The notes under the pieces were generated by a model. It did no database searches. It was given only the letters and a program-made list of their open reading frames with translations, and was not told where the DNA came from. Positions 27,523 to 33,777 of a stretch of DNA of 64,000 nt are shown here, piece after piece. Made by a program: the position numbers and the translations under genes. The stretch is from positions 2,108,001 through 2,172,000 of the forward strand of contig NZ_CP096276.1 in assembly GCF_024662235.1 (NCBI RefSeq). Reading direction: 5' to 3'. This DNA comes from Pimelobacter simplex. Its GTDB lineage: Bacteria; Actinomycetota; Actinomycetes; Propionibacteriales; Nocardioidaceae. The stretch's first letter is position 1. Each line of letters opens with the position of its first letter.

Positions 27523-28788
27523 GTGGCAGGGAAGTCAGGGGCACGAGGCTTCGGCCGTGCACGCAAGCTGCCGTCTGGTCGATGGCAAGCATTCTACGGC
27601 GACCCGCACGGCGCCACGCGGATCTCGCGCACCGGCAAGGCGACACCGGTGCGGCACACCGCACCCACCACCTACGACACCCGCGAAGACGCCGAGGCGT
27701 GGCTGACCGACGAGCGCCGGCTCATCTCGGCGGGGACCTGGGCGCCCCCTGCAGTCCGTCGGGCCGAGCGCGACGCAGCAGCGCGCGCCTCCACGTTCGC
27801 CTCGTTCACCGACTACGCCACGGCATGGATCGAGGAGCGCCGCGTCAAGGGTCGCCCGCTCGCAGCGAAGACCCGCGACCACTACACCGACCTCCTGGGC
27901 CGCTACCTCACCCCGGCCTTCGGGACGTTGCCCATCGACCAGATCACGCCCGAGGTCGTGAGCGAGTGGTACGACGCCTTCAAGCCGGCAGGCAGCCGCA
28001 AGGGCAACCGCGCCAAGGGCAAGGACGCCGGCGCAACGGCCCGGGCCCACACCTACTCGTTCGGCCGGGCCGTGATGAACACCGCCATCAGCGCGCACGG
28101 CCCGCTCGTCGGGCGCGTGAACCCGTTCGCGATCCGCGGCGGTGGCTCCTCCCCCGGTCGTCGACGCGAAGAGTTGGCGACTGCGGAGGAGGTCAAGGTC
28201 ATGCTGGCGACCATCCGCCCCGACTGGCGCGCGCTCATCGAGCTCGGGCTGTGGACCGGCCTGCGCTACGGGGAGATCGTTGGCCTGCGACGTGCCGACA
28301 TCGACCTGACCCGCCGGGTGGTGCGCGTCCGATACTCGATCGCACGAACGAAGAGCGAGGGCGTGATCCAGAAGGGCACTAAGTCCGACGCCGGAGAGCG
28401 CGACCAGCGCATCCCCGCGAACCTGGTCCCGGTCCTCCTCGATCATCTCAAGAACCACGTCGCGAAGGGCCGCACCGCCCTGCTGTTCCCGTCAGCCACT
28501 GGGAAGCACCTGGCGCCGTCGGCGTTCTACGGCAAGCCGCTCAAGTCGGGTGGCAACGGCTGGTACGCCGCACGCGAGGCTGCGGGGCACCCGTCGCTGC
28601 ACTTCCACGACCTGCGGGCAACCGGCGCCACCCTGTTCGCCCAGCAGGGAGCCACTGAAGCCGAGATCATGGCGTGGCTGGGCGACTCGACTCCCCAGGC
28701 AGCACAGCGCTACGTCCGCGCGGCCCGGTCCCGGATGGACATGCTCACCAACAAGATGAGCGAGGTCGCCACCGCGGGAGAGTGGTAG
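27523..28788 (+). CDS. int: Tyrosine recombinase (phage integrase)
   Basis: 421 residues. N-terminal arm-binding domain (about 1-80, WQAFYGDPHG), SAM-like core-binding domain (90-205), and catalytic domain with Arg248 (WTGLRYGE), Lys near 286, HDLR (362-365), Trp385 in place of the second His, and the nucleophile Tyr397 (YVRAAR). GTG at 27523 has AAAGGGG upstream. It adjoins the tRNA-remnant site, which it presumably recognises. The interval 27357-27522 holds no gene but has a hairpin (CCAACG/CGTTGG, 27449-27465) that could be an arm site. Confidence 0.95.
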   Translation: MAGKSGARGFGRARKLPSGRWQAFYGDPHGATRISRTGKATPVRHTAPTTYDTREDAEAWLTDERRLISAGTWAPPAVRRAERDAAARASTFASFTDYATAWIEERRVKGRPLAAKTRDHYTDLLGRYLTPAFGTLPIDQITPEVVSEWYDAFKPAGSRKGNRAKGKDAGATARAHTYSFGRAVMNTAISAHGPLVGRVNPFAIRGGGSSPGRRREELATAEEVKVMLATIRPDWRALIELGLWTGLRYGEIVGLRRADIDLTRRVVRVRYSIARTKSEGVIQKGTKSDAGERDQRIPANLVPVLLDHLKNHVAKGRTALLFPSATGKHLAPSAFYGKPLKSGGNGWYAAREAAGHPSLHFHDLRATGATLFAQQGATEAEIMAWLGDSTPQAAQRYVRAARSRMDMLTNKMSEVATAGEW

Positions 28789-28816
28789 GCCGGAGACGAA
28801 CCTCCGAGGCGGAGAC

Positions 28817-29260
28817 TCAGCCCTGCAAGTCCCAGGTCATCTTGCAGTTGTCGCAGGTCAGGCGGGTGACGTGCCCCTTCTTGGTCACTCCCACGACGGC
28901 GACCGAGGCACCCATGGTCACCATTCCACCCAGCAGCCGCGTTGCCGATAGGCGCTTGTCCTTCTTGAAGTGCCGCACCGTGACGCCTCCCGGCTCCTGA
29001 CAGAACTGGCACACGATCTTCTTCTGGGCCTCGACGCGTTCGTCGGCCGCCTTCATCGCCCGTCCGACAATGCCCCGGTTCTTCGGATCCTGCGCCCTGG
29101 CCGGACTCGCAGCCGCACCGGGCTTCGACCCAGCCGGCTTCCGCTTCTGCTTCTTCCGAAGCTGTCCGGTCCAGGCGTTCCCGTCCCAGTATTGCTCCTT
29201 GTCGCGCAGCGCATTGTGGGGGTACCAGCCTGGCGGCGGCGGAGGTCGATCGTCGTTCAT
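28817..29260 (-). CDS. DUF2510 protein with C-terminal zinc ribbon
   Basis: 147 residues. The N-terminus has the DUF2510 motif PPPPGWYPHN followed by QYWDGNAWTG; then a Lys/Ala linker and a C-terminal treble-clef-like region with CQFCQEPGG and CDNCKMTW plus a hydrophobic turn (LLGGMVTMGASVAVVG). Function unknown. It is convergent with the integrase and transcribed away from the immunity region, so it is a candidate lysogeny-expressed accessory gene. A TATCGT box (29274-29269) eight bases before ATG suggests a leaderless mRNA. The interval 29261-29511 shows no other gene. Confidence 0.65.
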   Translation of the reverse strand: MNDDRPPPPPGWYPHNALRDKEQYWDGNAWTGQLRKKQKRKPAGSKPGAAASPARAQDPKNRGIVGRAMKAADERVEAQKKIVCQFCQEPGGVTVRHFKKDKRLSATRLLGGMVTMGASVAVVGVTKKGHVTRLTCDNCKMTWDLQG

Positions 29261-29511
29261 GCTCGGGCACGATACGCCTGCTCAGAGCCCCCGGCCTGTC
29301 GGTTGGGGAGATCTCAGTCGGCGTCGGGTCGAGTTGCGAACACGTCGCTCGACTCGCCATGCCCCCCACCGCCGTGACCCCTGCCGCCACCGCTGGCCGA
29401 GGGTCATCCCACCTCGACAGACCGAGCCCTCTGACACAACTTGTCGCCAACTGCCCCGACGTGCTGACATGATCGGTAGCGAAACTCCGTCTCGAGGAAG
29501 GCCCGGACCCC

Positions 29512-29922
29512 ATGGCCGAACGCCCCATCGTCAGCGAGAGCGACCTGCAGGTCCTGGACAGCATGGACGCCGTCGAGCTGGGTCAGCGGATCCGGCAGGC
29601 ACGCCGAGCGCGCGGCCTCACGCAGCGCGAGATCGCCGAGCCAGAGTTCTCGGTGCCCTACATCTCCCGGATCGAAGCGGGAGAACGCCGGCCCAGTACC
29701 GCTGCGCTTTCGCACTTCGCCAGCCGGATGGGGATGACGCTCCCGGAGCTGATGCGCCAGGACGGCGAGGTCAACGTCGGGCTGCAGGATGCGCTGGCAC
29801 GACGGGTAGCGATCGCCACCTCTACCTGGCTGCGCTCCCCCTCCGACAAGTCGGCCCACGACGCCATGACCGACGCCGTGGCCCTCTGGGATCTGGCAGT
29901 ATCGGGCAACTCTTGGCGATAA
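29512..29922 (+). CDS. XRE family HTH regulator
   Basis: 136 residues with a Cro/CI-type HTH at about 22-78 (LGQRIRQARRARGLTQREIA, then VPYISRIEAGERRPS and MGMTLPELM). The C-terminal ~50 residues are helical, without a LexA/CI peptidase, so it would not be self-cleaved. GAGGAAGG precedes the ATG. It may be one of the phage regulators, acting on the promoter at 29930-29959 just downstream, which has its own inverted repeat. Confidence 0.85.
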   Translation: MAERPIVSESDLQVLDSMDAVELGQRIRQARRARGLTQREIAEPEFSVPYISRIEAGERRPSTAALSHFASRMGMTLPELMRQDGEVNVGLQDALARRVAIATSTWLRSPSDKSAHDAMTDAVALWDLAVSGNSWR

Positions 29923-29929
29923 TCAAGGG

Positions 29930-29959
29930 CTGACATTTTCTGACAAGTCAGGTCAGAAT
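29930..29959 (+). promoter_or_regulatory. Promoter with overlapping inverted repeat
   Basis: A -35-like CTGACA (29930-29935) and a -10-like CAGAAT (29954-29959) are 18 bases apart, and the ATG of the next gene is six bases after the -10 box, so the mRNA would be leaderless. TTCTGAC (29938-29944) and GTCAGAA (29952-29958) form a perfect 7-bp inverted repeat between and over the boxes, a likely operator. Confidence 0.5.
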
Positions 29960-29965
29960 CATCCC

Positions 29966-30160
29966 ATGATGGAGGGGATGGGGTTGTTCGCCGCCGCGGG
30001 TATCCGCATTGTGCCCGTGGAGGACTTCGCTCCGGGCGCGGTCCTGGTGTCGGAGTTCAAGATCTTGTTGGTTGACACCGACCTCACGACCGAGGAGCGC
30101 CACCGCGTGGCGTGCGAGTTCCTTCCCGCTGCGATAGCGCTCGGCCGGCCGTCGTCCTGA
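29966..30160 (+). CDS. Small protein of the immunity region, unknown
   Basis: 64 residues, not recognised with certainty. The stretch FKILLVDTDLTTEERHRVAC resembles the region that precedes the HExxH helix of ImmA/IrrE peptidases, but the metal-binding His residues are missing, so if related it is a remnant or a non-catalytic short form. The start fits the leaderless promoter directly upstream. Its 3' end overlaps the convergent repressor gene by 77 bases. Confidence 0.5.
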   Translation: MMEGMGLFAAAGIRIVPVEDFAPGAVLVSEFKILLVDTDLTTEERHRVACEFLPAAIALGRPSS

Positions 30161-30452
30161 GCTTGAGATCGCGCTCCTCGCGGCCTCGCTCCTTCGCTGC
30201 GACGCCTTGGAGCTCTGAAATCCAAGCGCGCGGGTCCTTGCCCAGCGCCATGGCAATCCGGACGAGCTGCTCGACATGGACCAACCGAGGCTCCGACGTC
30301 CTGGAGAGCAGGTTGGCCAGCGTGCTTCGAGGAATCCCGGAGTCCTCGGCGAGCATCTGCTGGGTGACCCCCGAGGACTTGTCGAACGCATCCCGAATGA
30401 GCTCGAGAGCGCGCAAGTTGACCGCTCGGCCCGCCTGTTCCTTTTGTCCCAT
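30084..30452 (-). CDS. XRE family phage repressor candidate
   Basis: 122 residues with an HTH in SGVTQQMLAEDSGIPRSTLA and LSRTSEPRLVHVEQLVRIAM, followed by a charged tail. It is divergent from the Cro-like gene over a 78-base interval with three operator boxes, the arrangement of a lysogeny repressor. ATG at 30452 is six bases after a TACTGT -10 box (30464-30459), so the mRNA is probably leaderless; an upstream in-frame ATG lies inside the operator. No self-cleavage domain is present, so induction must work differently from CI/LexA. Confidence 0.8.
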   Translation of the reverse strand: MGQKEQAGRAVNLRALELIRDAFDKSSGVTQQMLAEDSGIPRSTLANLLSRTSEPRLVHVEQLVRIAMALGKDPRAWISELQGVAAKERGREERDLKLRTTAGRALSQREGTRTPRGGAPRS

Positions 30453-30458
30453 GTCGGG

Positions 30459-30546
30459 ACAGTATCCCATTCTGAACATCGAGGGCTAGATCCCTTGCGC
30501 GATGTCCCATTCTGAACTAGCGTTCCCACTGTGTCCCATTCTGAAC
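30459..30546. promoter_or_regulatory. Divergent lysogeny-switch promoters with three operator boxes
   Basis: The box TCCCATTCTGAAC occurs exactly at 30465-30477, 30505-30517 and 30534-30546, always in the same orientation, the last two also sharing the preceding G. Leftward -10 TACTGT (30464-30459) serves the repressor; rightward -35-like TTGCGC (30495-30500) and -10 TAGCGT (30518-30523), 17 apart, serve the Cro-like gene. The third box lies inside codons 2-6 of the Cro-like gene. Same-strand identical boxes in a divergent promoter are best read as sites for the repressor, Cro or both. Confidence 0.8.
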
Positions 30547-30773
30547 TCGACCTTCGTGAGGCAACCGCCGGCGAGGTCCGCGCCGCCAGGGCCAGGAAGC
30601 AGATCTCGCTGGATGTGCTCAGCGAATCGTGCGGGATCGCGAAGTCGACCCTGTCCGCGAAGCTCCGGGGCCTGACCGACTTCACCGTGCCGGAGCTGAT
30701 CGACATCGCGATGGCGCTCGGCGTCTCGGCGGCCGATCTCCTCCCGCCCGCGGCTGCCGAGGACGCCGCATGA
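30531..30773 (+). CDS. Cro-like HTH protein
   Basis: 80 residues, an HTH unit and little else: SLDVLSESCGIAKSTLSAKL and FTVPELIDIAMALGVSAADL. As the first rightward gene opposite the repressor it should play the Cro role or start the early operon. The GTG start has no ribosome site and is seven bases after the -10 box, so it is probably read from a leaderless mRNA. Codons 2-6 (SHSEL) coincide with the third operator box. Confidence 0.8.
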   Translation: MSHSELDLREATAGEVRAARARKQISLDVLSESCGIAKSTLSAKLRGLTDFTVPELIDIAMALGVSAADLLPPAAAEDAA

Positions 30774-30979
30774 GCACGGGCCCTGACAACGCTCGCATCA
30801 GCCTGCAGGACGCAGCCAGCGTCCTCGGCGCCTCGGTGAAGACGGTCCGACGGTGCATCGCGGACGGGTCGCTGCCCGCTGAGCGGATCAAGGGCTCGCA
30901 CCTGATCCGGGTAAAACGATCCGATGTCGAAGCGTTGCTGACGCCGGTGCCGACCGTCGATCGCTCGGGTGCGTCATGA
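30770..30979 (+). CDS. Excisionase-like HTH protein
   Basis: 69 residues with a winged-helix/MerR-like helix-turn-helix: ISLQDAASVLGASVKTVRRC, then IADGSLPAERIKGSHLIRVK. This is the HTH_17 / excisionase family, which bends DNA at attachment sites or acts as a small repressor. It overlaps the Cro-like gene by four bases, so it is made at the switch to lytic growth, as expected of an excisionase. Confidence 0.75.
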   Translation: MSTGPDNARISLQDAASVLGASVKTVRRCIADGSLPAERIKGSHLIRVKRSDVEALLTPVPTVDRSGAS

Positions 30980-31194
30980 ACACGGCTACTCCCCCGCGCC
31001 TGGGTCGCGCGACTTTGCTCGTGTCGGCTGGTGTTGTGCTCGGTGTCGCGGCCACGCGTCGCGCGCGCCGCGTGGTCCGGTTGAAGCAGAAGCAGTACGG
31101 GCTCCACGAGGGCCTGGCGAAGCTCGACGGCCTCGGGGAGCATCTCGATGCTCTCCTAACCCGGCCCGCCCCTGAAGGGCTGGTGGACGCATGA
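30976..31194 (+). CDS. Small membrane-associated phage protein, unknown
   Basis: 72 residues. An N-terminal hydrophobic stretch (ATLLVSAGVVLGVAA) is followed by a very basic RRARRVVRLKQKQ and a helical tail, as in a single-pass protein with positive-inside topology. ATGA overlaps join it to both neighbours. No family recognised. Confidence 0.6.
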   Translation: MNTATPPRLGRATLLVSAGVVLGVAATRRARRVVRLKQKQYGLHEGLAKLDGLGEHLDALLTRPAPEGLVDA

Positions 31195-31580
31195 AGAATC
31201 TCGCGCCCTTCGTGTTCGCCATCGTGCTGCTGGTCGGCTCTTTCGCTCTACTCGCGTACGGGCGGAAGCAGGAGGTCGGAAAGCACGACCGAGACCAGAA
31301 CAGTCAGACCTCCGATCGTCGAGTACAGCGCGACGGACCCCGCGAACCCATGGACGCCGTTGTCGAGCCCAAGGAAGGCGATCAGCCATCCAGCGAGCAG
31401 CGCGACCAGGCCAAGGGCATTGATCCAGCGAGCCAGCGCGATGAGCCGGCGGTTCGGAGCGAACCGCTGCTCGACCGTGAAGGCAAGAAGCAGAACCGGG
31501 ATCGTCTGGGCGATGACCGAGCACTGGGCGGCGCTGAGTTCCATCCGCGCAGCGTAGGCCCGAACAGGACGAACGCATGA
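31191..31580 (+). CDS. Possible membrane-anchored protein, antisense to another candidate gene
   Basis: 129 residues. The N-terminus is a clean membrane helix (LAPFVFAIVLLVGSFALLAY), then a Lys/Asp/Gln/Arg-rich hydrophilic region with no recognisable fold. It is joined by ATGA overlaps at both ends, which supports it as an operon member. Against it, its third codon positions beyond ~31260 are poorer in G/C than neighbours, and the opposite strand encodes a convincing small membrane protein (31248-31544). One of the two, or only the first ~25 codons here, may be real. Confidence 0.4.
   Translation: MKNLAPFVFAIVLLVGSFALLAYGRKQEVGKHDRDQNSQTSDRRVQRDGPREPMDAVVEPKEGDQPSSEQRDQAKGIDPASQRDEPAVRSEPLLDREGKKQNRDRLGDDRALGGAEFHPRSVGPNRTNA
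31248..31544 (-). CDS. Small multi-pass membrane protein, antisense
   Basis: 98 residues with three hydrophobic segments (IAQTIPVLLLAFTVEQ, ALGLVALLAGWLIAFLGL, ALYSTIGGLTVLVSVVLS) and GC-rich third positions, resembling small membrane proteins carried by many actinophages and actinobacterial mobile elements. A TACGCT -10 box (31556-31551) is exactly six bases before the ATG, the same spacing as the repressor promoter, so a leaderless lysogenic transcript against the early operon is plausible. Function unknown; superinfection exclusion is a guess. Confidence 0.55.
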   Translation of the reverse strand: MELSAAQCSVIAQTIPVLLLAFTVEQRFAPNRRLIALARWINALGLVALLAGWLIAFLGLDNGVHGFAGSVALYSTIGGLTVLVSVVLSDLLLPPVRE

Positions 31581-32278
31581 GCGCCCCGATCCCCGCTCTG
31601 CGCGTCCTGGCGGCGGTCGCGAACGGCGCGGTGCTCGTCGGTCGTCCTCACGGTGTCGTGCACGTCCACCACGGCGACCTGACCCGCAGTGGCCGCGCGG
31701 TCCCGGCGGCGTGCCGCCCGGTCTGCGGGATCCGGTCCCGCCGGTTGCGGGTGTTCATCGACGCCACCCAGGTCGGCCGGCTGGTCGGGTTCACGACCAC
31801 CACCGGGGACGACCTCACGATCCTCACCCGCGGCGGTGCCCGGCGTCTGTGCCGCACCTGCACCGCCATGCTCCCGGCCCGTCTGGGGGGCGGGTCGGGA
31901 GCGCTGGTGTCGAGGGAGGACTGGCTGTCGGCGTACGGCGACCTCACCACCGCGGACCTCCTGGTCTCCGCAGCTTGGGCCCGGACGGTCGACGAGACCC
32001 ACCAGGTCCAGTTCGTCGCCCAGATGCTGTTCGGGAGCCGCCACCAGGCGCCCGAGGTGCACACCGCGATCGAGGACCGCCGCAAGGTCCTGGTCGCCGC
32101 GACCCGCACCAGCGAAGAGGTTGCCGCGAACCGGGCGTACCGGGTCGCGGAGGACCACAACCGCCGCCTCATCGCGACCGCGCGGCGCCACCAAGACCTG
32201 GTCGAGCGGGCGCAGCGCAAGCGCCGCCATGGCCGGTACCTGATGCCCCACGAGCGCGAGGCCCTCGCGACCGGCTGA
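31577..32278 (+). CDS. Conserved-looking phage protein, unknown
   Basis: 233 residues. There is a possible zinc site formed by RPVCG (about 48) and RLCRTCTAML (about 90-100), and the C-terminal half is helical and very basic (NRRLIATARRHQDLVERAQR). No family recognised; nucleic-acid binding is possible. It is followed by 106 bases without a gene that hold a 13-bp inverted repeat. Confidence 0.7.
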   Translation: MSAPIPALRVLAAVANGAVLVGRPHGVVHVHHGDLTRSGRAVPAACRPVCGIRSRRLRVFIDATQVGRLVGFTTTTGDDLTILTRGGARRLCRTCTAMLPARLGGGSGALVSREDWLSAYGDLTTADLLVSAAWARTVDETHQVQFVAQMLFGSRHQAPEVHTAIEDRRKVLVAATRTSEEVAANRAYRVAEDHNRRLIATARRHQDLVERAQRKRRHGRYLMPHEREALATG

Positions 32279-32320
32279 GCCCCAGCCCCCCTCCTCACCG
32301 CACGTCCCTGCAAACGCAGC

Positions 32321-32363
32321 GGCGTCTCCGACCCAACGCCTGGCAGCAGCGGTCGGAGACGCC
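32321..32363 (+). terminator. 13-bp inverted repeat between early genes
   Basis: GGCGTCTCCGACC (32321-32333) and GGTCGGAGACGCC (32351-32363) are perfectly complementary around a 17-base loop, 22 bases before the next start codon. It may be a partial terminator or a processing/stability hairpin separating two expression units of the early operon. A DNA-binding site is an alternative. Confidence 0.55.
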
Positions 32364-32384
32364 ACCAACACCAAGGAGTGTCCC

Positions 32385-32618
32385 ATGAACAGCAGGTTCT
32401 TCCGCAGGATACGGCCGGCCAAGCCGAGCCCGCAGCCGGAGTTCGTCCACCAGCACCCGCCGGCGGTGAAGGTCGGCGGCCACAACGGGGACCCGGTCTT
32501 CTACCGCAAGCCGGCCGGGATGACGGCGTACATCGGGCCGGACCCTGCCCGACGCGCTCTCCCGGGAAAGGCCCGGCGCCGCGCCCGGAAGGCCGCCCGG
32601 GCGGGGGCCCGTCGATGA
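32385..32618 (+). CDS. Small basic phage protein, unknown
   Basis: 77 residues, rich in Arg, Lys and Pro (RFFRRIRPAKPSPQ, C-terminal KARRRARKAARAGARR). It has a good ribosome site (AAGGAG) and restarts translation after the hairpin. Nucleic-acid binding is likely from charge alone; no family recognised. Confidence 0.6.
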   Translation: MNSRFFRRIRPAKPSPQPEFVHQHPPAVKVGGHNGDPVFYRKPAGMTAYIGPDPARRALPGKARRRARKAARAGARR

Positions 32619-32863
32619 CCGGGTACCTCGAGAACCTCATCGTCGCTGGCGGCGCTGTGCTCCCGCTGCTGTTGTTCGCCGCCCTGTGCTTCGCGATCGC
32701 GCTGGGGCTCCGCGCCGCCAACGACCGGGACGACGCCCGCGAGGACGTCCGGGACCTGATGCGCCGCAACGCCGAGCTGCGCGCCGAGAACGACCGCCTG
32801 CTCGGCATCGCCCGTCGCCGAGCACCGATCGTGGTCGGCCCGGAGCGGAGGTCGAAGTCGTGA
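32615..32863 (+). CDS. Single-pass membrane protein with coiled coil
   Basis: 82 residues: one membrane segment (GGAVLPLLLFAALCFAIALG) near the N-terminus, then a heptad-rich helix (LMRRNAELRAENDRLLGIA). It could form a small membrane-bound oligomer. ATGA overlap upstream and GTGA overlap downstream. No family recognised. Confidence 0.6.
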   Translation: MTGYLENLIVAGGAVLPLLLFAALCFAIALGLRAANDRDDAREDVRDLMRRNAELRAENDRLLGIARRRAPIVVGPERRSKS

Positions 32864-33060
32864 CCCACCTCGCCTTCGGCTACGGCCGCCTGATCAACCG
32901 GCCGTCCGCCGCGCCTACGCCGGACGACGTCGCCACCGCCGTTCTCACCGCGGCCGTCACCAAGGCGAAGGAGCTCGTGAGGTCCAACCTCGGCGCGGCG
33001 GCCCGCAACGTCCTGAACGACGCCATCCGTACCGCCAACACCGTCCTGGAGGTGGCCTGA
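32860..33060 (+). CDS. Small helical phage protein, unknown
   Basis: 66 residues, mostly helical (AVLTAAVTKAKELVRSNLGA). The GTG start overlaps the preceding stop (GTGA) and the stop lies one base before the next ATG. Nothing more can be inferred. Confidence 0.55.
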   Translation: MTHLAFGYGRLINRPSAAPTPDDVATAVLTAAVTKAKELVRSNLGAAARNVLNDAIRTANTVLEVA

Positions 33061-33061
33061 C

Positions 33062-33427
33062 ATGGCCGATCCCGTGATCACCGGCTGCATCCAGAACACC
33101 CGCGCCGCAGCCCTGGTGCTCGCCCACGCCGAGACGGTCGGGCTGCCGGACCCGATGAGCGTCGCGGTCGCGCGGCAGTACGACAACGAGGTCTCCCGCA
33201 ACGCGCCGCGGATCCGGTTCCAGTTCAAGACGGCCGACGACCTCCAGACGTGGGCCGACTACCTCGGTGCCGAGGTGCGGTCACTCCCGTCGTACGCCTC
33301 CGCTTTCGGTGGGAAGGCGATCGCCAGCGTCTGGCACCACGACGCCGTGACGGAGTGGCTCGACGTCCCCCTCGCGCTCACCGCGGTCACCGAGCACCCC
33401 ATCCGGTCCCTGGCGGTGGTCCCGTGA
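33062..33427 (+). CDS. Phage protein of early operon, unknown
   Basis: 121 residues, mixed alpha/beta, with a conserved-looking FQFKTADDLQTWADYLGAEV centre that recalls small actinophage proteins of unknown role. No membrane segment or metal site. Linked by a GTGA overlap to the next gene. Confidence 0.6.
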   Translation: MADPVITGCIQNTRAAALVLAHAETVGLPDPMSVAVARQYDNEVSRNAPRIRFQFKTADDLQTWADYLGAEVRSLPSYASAFGGKAIASVWHHDAVTEWLDVPLALTAVTEHPIRSLAVVP

Positions 33428-33777
33428 CCAGGGTCGTGATCGACACCCCGATCTCGGAGGAGACCGCCGCCGCGATCGCGACGGGCTGGGCCGAGTACCG
33501 CGCCGCCACCGAGGCCAACGGTCCCAGCGACGAGTGGGACAACCGCGTCATCAACCAGGTCATCCGCCACCTGGTCCGCCAGGGCCGCCCGTTCTCCGCG
33601 AACACCATGCGTCCGCTCCTGCCTGACGTCCGCAAGGCGCTGATCTCCCGCCGACTCATCGACGCCCAGCGCGCCGGCTGGGTCCGCTACGTCGGCGTGA
33701 CCCCCTCAACCCTCAAGTCCACCAAGGCCGCACGCGTGAACGTCTACGCCCCGATCCCTGGAGCCCTCGATGACTGA
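33424..33777 (+). CDS. Phage protein with possible winged helix
   Basis: 117 residues. The C-terminal part (MRPLLPDVRKALISRRLIDA, then RYVGVTPSTLKSTKAARVNV) has the look of a winged-helix domain with a beta hairpin, so DNA binding is possible. It overlaps the ParB-like gene by eight bases. Confidence 0.6.
   Translation: MTRVVIDTPISEETAAAIATGWAEYRAATEANGPSDEWDNRVINQVIRHLVRQGRPFSANTMRPLLPDVRKALISRRLIDAQRAGWVRYVGVTPSTLKSTKAARVNVYAPIPGALDD

Noticed and set aside
29966..30160. ImmA/IrrE metalloprotease
   Set aside because: The sequence resembles the region before the active helix but has no HExxH motif, and it is only 64 residues long.
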